In this document: positions 59,107 to 64,000 of the stretch, one piece after another | How positions within the stretch are numbered: position 1 is the first letter of the stretch | Layout of the letters: the number at the start of each line of letters is the position of its first letter | DNA from: Trogon surrucura | Taxonomy: Eukaryota > Chordata > Aves > Trogoniformes > Trogonidae | Direction of reading: 5' to 3' | Length of the DNA stretch: 64,000 nt | Assembly (NCBI GenBank): GCA_020746105.1 | Contig: CM036639.1 | Location: 4,169,501 to 4,233,500 of the forward strand | Translations under genes and position numbers: made by a program | Notes under the pieces: model-generated | Told to the model about the DNA's origin: nothing | What the model saw: only the letters and a program-made list of their open reading frames with translations | The model's database searches: none

Positions 59107-59468
59107 AGTCATAGTAGAATCATAATAGAATCATAATAGAATCATAATAGAATCATAATAGAATCATAGTAGAGTCATAGTAGAATCATGGTAGAATCAT
59201 AATAGAATCATAGTAGAGTCATAGTAGAATCATGGTAGAATCATAATAGAATCATAGTAGAGTCATAGTAGAATCATGGTAGAATCAGAATCATAGTAGA
59301 GTCATAGTAGAATCATGGTAGAATCATAATAAAATCATAGTAGAGTCATAGTAGAATCATAATAGAATCATAGTAGAATCATAATAGAATCATAATAGGA
59401 TCATAATAGAATCATAGTAAAATCATAGTAGAATCTTAATAGAATCGTAGTAGAATCATAGAATCATT
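59107..59468. repeat. 11-bp minisatellite with 44-bp higher-order blocks
   Basis: About 33 units of GAATCATAATA or close variants. From 59161 four variants recur in fixed order (…CATAGTA, GAGTCATAGTA, …CATGGTA, …CATAATA), giving a 44-bp block seen at 59161-59204, 59205-59248, an incomplete one at 59249-59287 (last unit cut to 6 bp) and 59288-59331. Later units are less regular. The array ends in two ordinary CR1 tail octamers (59453-59468) followed by 'aagcttggaaaagaa', so it most likely began as a minus-strand CR1 tail. Confidence 0.92.
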
Positions 59469-59490
59469 AAGCTTGGAAAAGAATTGCATT
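59453..59490 (-). mobile_element. Minimal CR1 3' terminus
   Basis: Two octamer tail units followed by 'ttaagcttggaaaagaattg', which fits the first bases of the CR1 terminal box (AGGTTGGAAAAGACC). Only ~20 bp of body is recognisable; the minisatellite to its left would be its overgrown tail. Confidence 0.5.
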
Positions 59491-60550
59491 TAGGGAGCAG
59501 CTTGAGAGCCCGAGACCTGAGCGTGCCGAAGAATTACAAAAGGCTGCAGGAGTATTTTGGTGCCTCTGTTGAAAACAAGCCCCAAACCACTTCTCCGCTC
59601 ATGCTGTCTCCCTGGACGTTTGCCGCTGAATTTTTGTTGAAACCCAGCCTTTTCCAAAAACAAACAAACAAAAAAACCACCCCACCAAACAACCTGGGTA
59701 CATGTTGTGTTGAAAGCGAATGATCTTGATGAGTTGTGGGAGTGGAGAAGTCGATTTTCCAACAGAAGTAAATTCCCACTGGTCTGGAGGAAGACTAACA
59801 CGCTCCTGTCAAAACGTATCTGATTTTTTCTTTAATTCCATAAAGAAAAATACCTGAAAAGCTCTCCCTGTGTGATGCTAAAACGTGTTAAAGTGGCTTG
59901 AGGGACAAGGTAGGGGAGGATTTGCAGAAGGGACGGGGGGATTGGAGCTGTGGGTGCTGGGAGGGTACAGATGTTTGCCTCTGGATTGCTGCTCCGCTTA
60001 TTTCCAGGGATCCACAGCCCTCGTCTAAAACACTAAACCCCATTTCTTAAGAATAATTCAGCTGGCAGGTGACAAAAACAGGAAGGGGAAGCCAAATGTT
60101 CCAAACGCAGAGGAGAAATACTGGCTGGGCACTTTCTTCCCAGGCAGCACAGACCACTCAGGGTTTCACTCATCTGTCAGCCCAGGTGATGGTACATAAT
60201 TCACAACAATAATTCCTCTGGTAGCTGAAATTTGCTCTGGACTGCAGTTTCTTCCAGTTCATTCCTTCCTTGTGTTTGAATCCTGTTTGCAGCGTGCAGC
60301 GTTCAAAACCTGAGCTCTGCTGCTGAGCTACGATTGCTCCGATAAGCCCGAGGGATCATTTCTGGTCCATGGCTGGGCGTGCCTGTTACCCGTTTCCAGA
60401 GCGAATATTTACCGGCGAACATTTTGCAGTTCATCTTCCGCACGTGCCGATTTCCAGAGGAACCGGCTCCTTCAGCTTAAAAGTTCAGCTCCCGAGCTCA
60501 GCAGGAGCAGATCGGTTTTGAGGCAGACCTTTCCAGGCTGAGCTTTTCAG
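59491..60550. other. Unique sequence, no gene seen
   Basis: An A/C-rich run (CAAACAAACAAAAAAACC) lies near 59661. No exon or interspersed repeat is recognised. Confidence 0.55.
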
Positions 60551-60596
60551 CTCATTCCCCGCTGGTCCCTCGGCTCATTCCCCGCTGGTCCCTCGG
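60551..60596. repeat. Perfect 23-bp tandem duplication
   Basis: The unit starting CTCATTCCCCGCTGGTCC occurs at 60551-60573 and 60574-60596 without mismatch. It lies at the 3' edge of a 240-codon minus-strand open frame (60552-61274) that otherwise shows no domain. Confidence 0.92.
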
Positions 60597-60670
60597 GAAA
60601 GAGGGCGAGCTGCAATCTGAGGGGCTGGCCAGAGCTAAGCCTGGGAGGGATGAAATGTCACCAAGCCTTG

Positions 60671-60790
60671 GTTTACAGAGGGGAAACTGAGGCACAGAGT
60701 GACGTGCTGAAAATCCAGCAAATTTCCAGAGAATTGAGGCTGGTGGAACGTTGTGTCTGAAGATTCCAGTTGAGAAACTGAGGCCCTGAA
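60671..60790 (+). mobile_element. MIR-like SINE tail(s)
   Basis: 'gtttacagaggggaaactga' and 'ggcacagagtgacgtgctga' (60671-60710) match the MIR 3' region (TTTACAGATGAGGAAACTGAGGCACAGAG and then GTGACTTGC) well. A second string 'tgagaaactgaggccctgaa' occurs at 60771-60790. Either two remnants or one duplicated tail is present. MIR copies are old and rare in birds, so divergence is expected. Confidence 0.45.
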
Positions 60791-62094
60791 GGCTTTTTTT
60801 CTGCTTTGAACCACCGCAGCAATCAGGAGAAAAGGCTTTGCGAGTGCTTTTTGTGAAAGAAGGCAGCATCTCCTTGCCTCCCATTAAGACACCTGCCCTT
60901 AGGTAGCGGCAGAGACAAGGGAGGGGCGACGCGGGATGTGCCCCCAGCGCCTCATCAGAGGGGTGAGGGCTTTCATTTGTCAACCCAGAGGTTCCACCCT
61001 GGATCCCGCGGTGACAGATCACTGTCACCGGGATAATCAAGCAGCAGAGGCAGGGTCGTTTCTCATGGCTCTTTGCTAAACGAAGCACTTTCCTCCCTCT
61101 TACCCGGCGCTTGCAAAGCTGAGGGGGCTGCGCTGCCTGGGCACACACCGTGTCCCCGTCGCTGTCACTCGGAGCCTGAATTACTCCGGGATGGCAGAGG
61201 TGACATCCTGCAGCGTCCTCCCAGGCACCCTTAACCAGGGAAACAGAAAAGCCAGCCAGCCAGCATCCAGGCACTTACTGCTCTTTGCGTCTCCTGGATG
61301 CTAAGCCGGGCTTGCAGCACTCGCCAGACGTGCATTTCTGAGCTGAGAAGCTCTTCCTGCTGGTCCTTTTCCACTTAAAAAGGGAAAGATCTTTGGCTGG
61401 AACTGGCAGCTAATGGGGCCGACCTGGTAGGTGGAGGCTGCAGTGGGGTTTGAGGGACCGGTGCTCATTTCCCTGATGCCCAGCTCAACATTCTGCGTGT
61501 TTTAACCGCTCAAAGAGCTCATGGCAAACAAAAAAAAAGACTCAGCTGCAGGAGAATCAGATTCCTGGACTAGGATTCAGGACAACTCGCCTGCCCATCA
61601 GCTCACATCCCTGCAGGCTGCCTGAAGGTTGCACTTGCCCTGGCAGGGAAGTGCAGTCCCTCGCAGGAGCTGAGCAGGGCTTGGGAACTCGGCAAGACCC
61701 AAGAATTGCTCACAGCCACACAAGTACGTGGTGCAGCAAGAGCCCCTGGTCTGGGACGTGGGATTGAATTTGCCTCTAGCTCTTGGGGAGGCTTTGCAGC
61801 CCTCTGAGGTGGTTGTGGCTCTCAGACACGGGGGCTGCCGGATCAGTGCTGTCGTGTGTGAGGACGAGAGAAGTCAGCTTTGCTCCAGCCAGCCTGGCCA
61901 GAGGATAGAGAGTGATACTAGAAATCGTTTTCTCTCTTTAACAGAGTGAGCTGAGCTCTCTGACGCAGAGCACTGAGTCCTTCCTGCCCCTTTCACTAAT
62001 CGTGGCAAATGACTTCTCCTTGCGCTCCTCAGCTTCTGTCCCTTCGGAGTGTGTCGGGTGGGGACGTACGTCAGGCTCTGGATTTGCTCAGGAC
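60791..62094. other. Unique sequence, no gene seen
   Basis: The minus-strand open frame that spans 60552-61274 is the longest in the window (240 codons). It is Cys-, Ser- and Pro-rich, shows no ordered motif and overlaps the MIR-like remnant and the 23-bp duplication, so I do not call it a gene. Nothing else is recognised. Confidence 0.5.
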
Positions 62095-62181
62095 TGGTCC
62101 TGCTCTGGCAGGGGGGTTGGACTGGATGATCTTTGAGATCCCTTCCAACCTCTAACATTCTGTGATTCTGTGATTCTGTGA
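62095..62181 (+). mobile_element. CR1 3' terminal fragment
   Basis: Plus-strand terminus: 'ggtcctgctctggcaggggg', 'gttggactggatgatctttg', 'agatcccttccaacctctaa' and three TTCTGTGA tail units. It belongs to the same young subfamily as copies A and B. Confidence 0.88.
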
Positions 62182-64000
62182 CTTCTTTCCTGGGGCTTCC
62201 AGTTCGCCCTGTTCATCTCTGCGCTCTTCTGCCAGCGTGATTGATCTCTGAAGTCGATACGATATCGCTTCTCCTCGGTGACTGGCGTGCTCCGATACAA
62301 AAGTGTATGGACTGTGAAGCTGAACGGGCCAGCCATTGAGCTGGGAAAAAAAATAATGATTTTGATGTGAGTCGTGATTCTCTCCATTCAAGTAATTTTT
62401 AAATTTAAGGCAGATGTTTATTTACAAGTCGCCTGTTCTTTATTTTCCGTCTTTTAGCTGAAAATTACTGGTGTGCAAGTGTGCTGTCGGGTGACAAATC
62501 CTGGAGAGACTCGAGGAGGCAGTTGAAGAAACAAGGAGGTTTCCCTGCTAAGAGACTCTGGTTACGCAGACGCTGATAGTTTTCACACGAGGGGCTGCTT
62601 GTGTCAGTGAAGTTACCAGCTGATGCCTGAGACTGAGAAATTTTACAGAACCTTGTCCTGATTCCAGTTCTCTCCTTCCAAGCTGTGCCTGCCACCCCCC
62701 AGCCACAGCGGGGTGTGTCTGGGGCAGAGAAATGAGAGATTCTGAGTCAGGCTCAGCCCCATGACACGGAATGAGGAGATCTCAGGAATTAGATGAGGTT
62801 GAGCTCATTCCTGAAATTTTTACGTGATTAATTTATTTGTGGTTGGAGCCTTGGAGATGCCCCACCTACCTGGTATCAGCTGCAGCATCAACCCCAAAGA
62901 TACTCTCCTTTCTGAGGGTCTCAGCCCAAGACAGTTTGATGTGCAGTAGGGTCGAGTCCCTTCTCTGAAGTCTTAGTTACTGCCTGAAGCTGGAGGGAGG
63001 GTTTCCTTTGCAGACAAGCCTTGGGTCTGAGCCAGCCCAGCCATTCTGAACTCCTGTGATTAGTCAAAATATGAAGGTGAATTATTTTCTGACAAAAGGT
63101 GTAGGCAGACAGGATTTTTAAGGCTTCATTAGTCCAGACGCTGGCAGGGCTGGTCTCCTCGGCTCGGTGGCCTGGGCTTGTGACGGAGAGCAGATCCTGA
63201 TACGTATAATTAACAAGCGCTGAATAATGTGACAGATTGGAAAAACACTTCAATATGTGTTCCAGCAAGGGAGGTGACTGGCGTTTCTGTGTTACTCCCC
63301 TGCTAAGAAACTTCCCAAAAGGGATCTCAGCGGTGCTCGCTGACTAGCCCGAGGTGACGTGGGGCAAGTCGTCGTGCTCAGCGGAGGCCGGGCTATGGAT
63401 GGGGCTAAAACACCCAAGGTTTAGTGACATTGCCCGAGGTTGGTGTGGGGCTGGCAGCACCTGACCACATCCCAGCTGGGACTCCTTGTAAGTCAGGGTA
63501 CTCCTCTGACTCGCTCCGTGCCTCAGTTTACCCCTTTCCGGGGTCACCTTCCAGACTGAATTCACTACACACCTGCAAAATGCCAGGGCTGCCTTTTATC
63601 TGCTGGAGCCCTGCAGTCTGCACAGACTGGGAAAGATTTTCCCAGCCCCATGGCAATCTAATTGTGTCTGCAGAAATCCTCTGCCCCCGTCTCCTCTCCT
63701 TTCTCTCTGTCATTATCGATTTTTCCGTTTGATGGCAAGCTGGAGTTTTCCAGCGAGGCAGAGCCATCCTGTGTGCGTGCAGCACACCCGAACACAGCCT
63801 GAGCTGGGCACCGGGGAGGGGAAGAGCTGCTCCTTCCCTGCTACCCAGATTTCCTTCAATCCAAACCGGAGAGAAAAGGGCTTCCTGATACACAGGCTCC
63901 AAAGAAATCTCATTATCCAATAACCAAACTGGCTGGAAAACTGCCTTTGAATATTTTTTCCCCTTCGAAAATCTTTGGGTAAGATAGATTTTTCCTTCGG
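62182..64000. other. Unique sequence, no gene seen
   Basis: No exon is recognised. A minus-strand MIR-like string ('ccgtgcctcagtttacccct', 63516-63535) is the only repeat hint. Frames of 100-130 codons at 62921-63268, 63424-63732 and 63528-63920 overlap on both strands. Confidence 0.5.

Overview
This window looks like a bird genome. It is interspersed with CR1 retroposons that end in the avian-type octamer tail (ATTCTATG/ATTCTGTG repeats). It also holds degraded MIR-like SINE remnants, scattered homopolymers and short, CpG-poor, stop-rich open frames. I found no protein-coding exon I can defend, no canonical tRNA, rRNA, snoRNA or miRNA gene, no CRISPR array and no intact provirus. The long open frames (up to 240 codons) lie in GC-rich stretches, lack recognisable domains and overlap other open frames, so I read them as chance. 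The window is best described as intergenic or intronic vertebrate DNA.

Layout. From 1 to 27 kb the sequence is CR1-rich, with about thirteen copies on both strands. They include a near-modern copy (5761-6393), an old copy of the type common in turtles and crocodilians (6640-6925, minus) and two adjacent plus-strand copies (22432-22804 and 22929-23234). From 26.5 to 36.8 kb there is no clear CR1; this stretch holds unique DNA, poly-T tracts and an AT-rich block that resembles a conserved non-coding element. From 36.8 to 53 kb come further CR1 copies, a CpG-dense patch (about 40.86-41.17 kb), a second young CR1 (43931-44569) about 97% identical to the first, and a composite locus at 52.37-53.10 kb. 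That locus joins a minus-strand CR1-tailed sequence with a tRNA-like head, a 140-bp pentamer array and an internally deleted CR1. From 53 to 64 kb the sequence is mostly unique, with a 360-bp minisatellite of 11-bp units arranged in 44-bp higher-order blocks (59107-59468), some MIR-like tails and one CR1 3' end.

The only protein-coding material I recognise is the C-terminal part of CR1 ORF2 (the region after the reverse transcriptase core), present as 5'-truncated and mostly frameshifted fragments. No genes act together here. The observations most worth following up are the tRNA-headed CR1-tailed SINE fragment, the pair of near-identical 23-nt palindromes at 2.3-2.5 kb, the 44-bp higher-order minisatellite that appears to have grown from a CR1 tail, and the two young CR1 copies truncated at the same base. 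I did not find a convincing new biological system. All identifications were made by eye from family knowledge; no database search was run.
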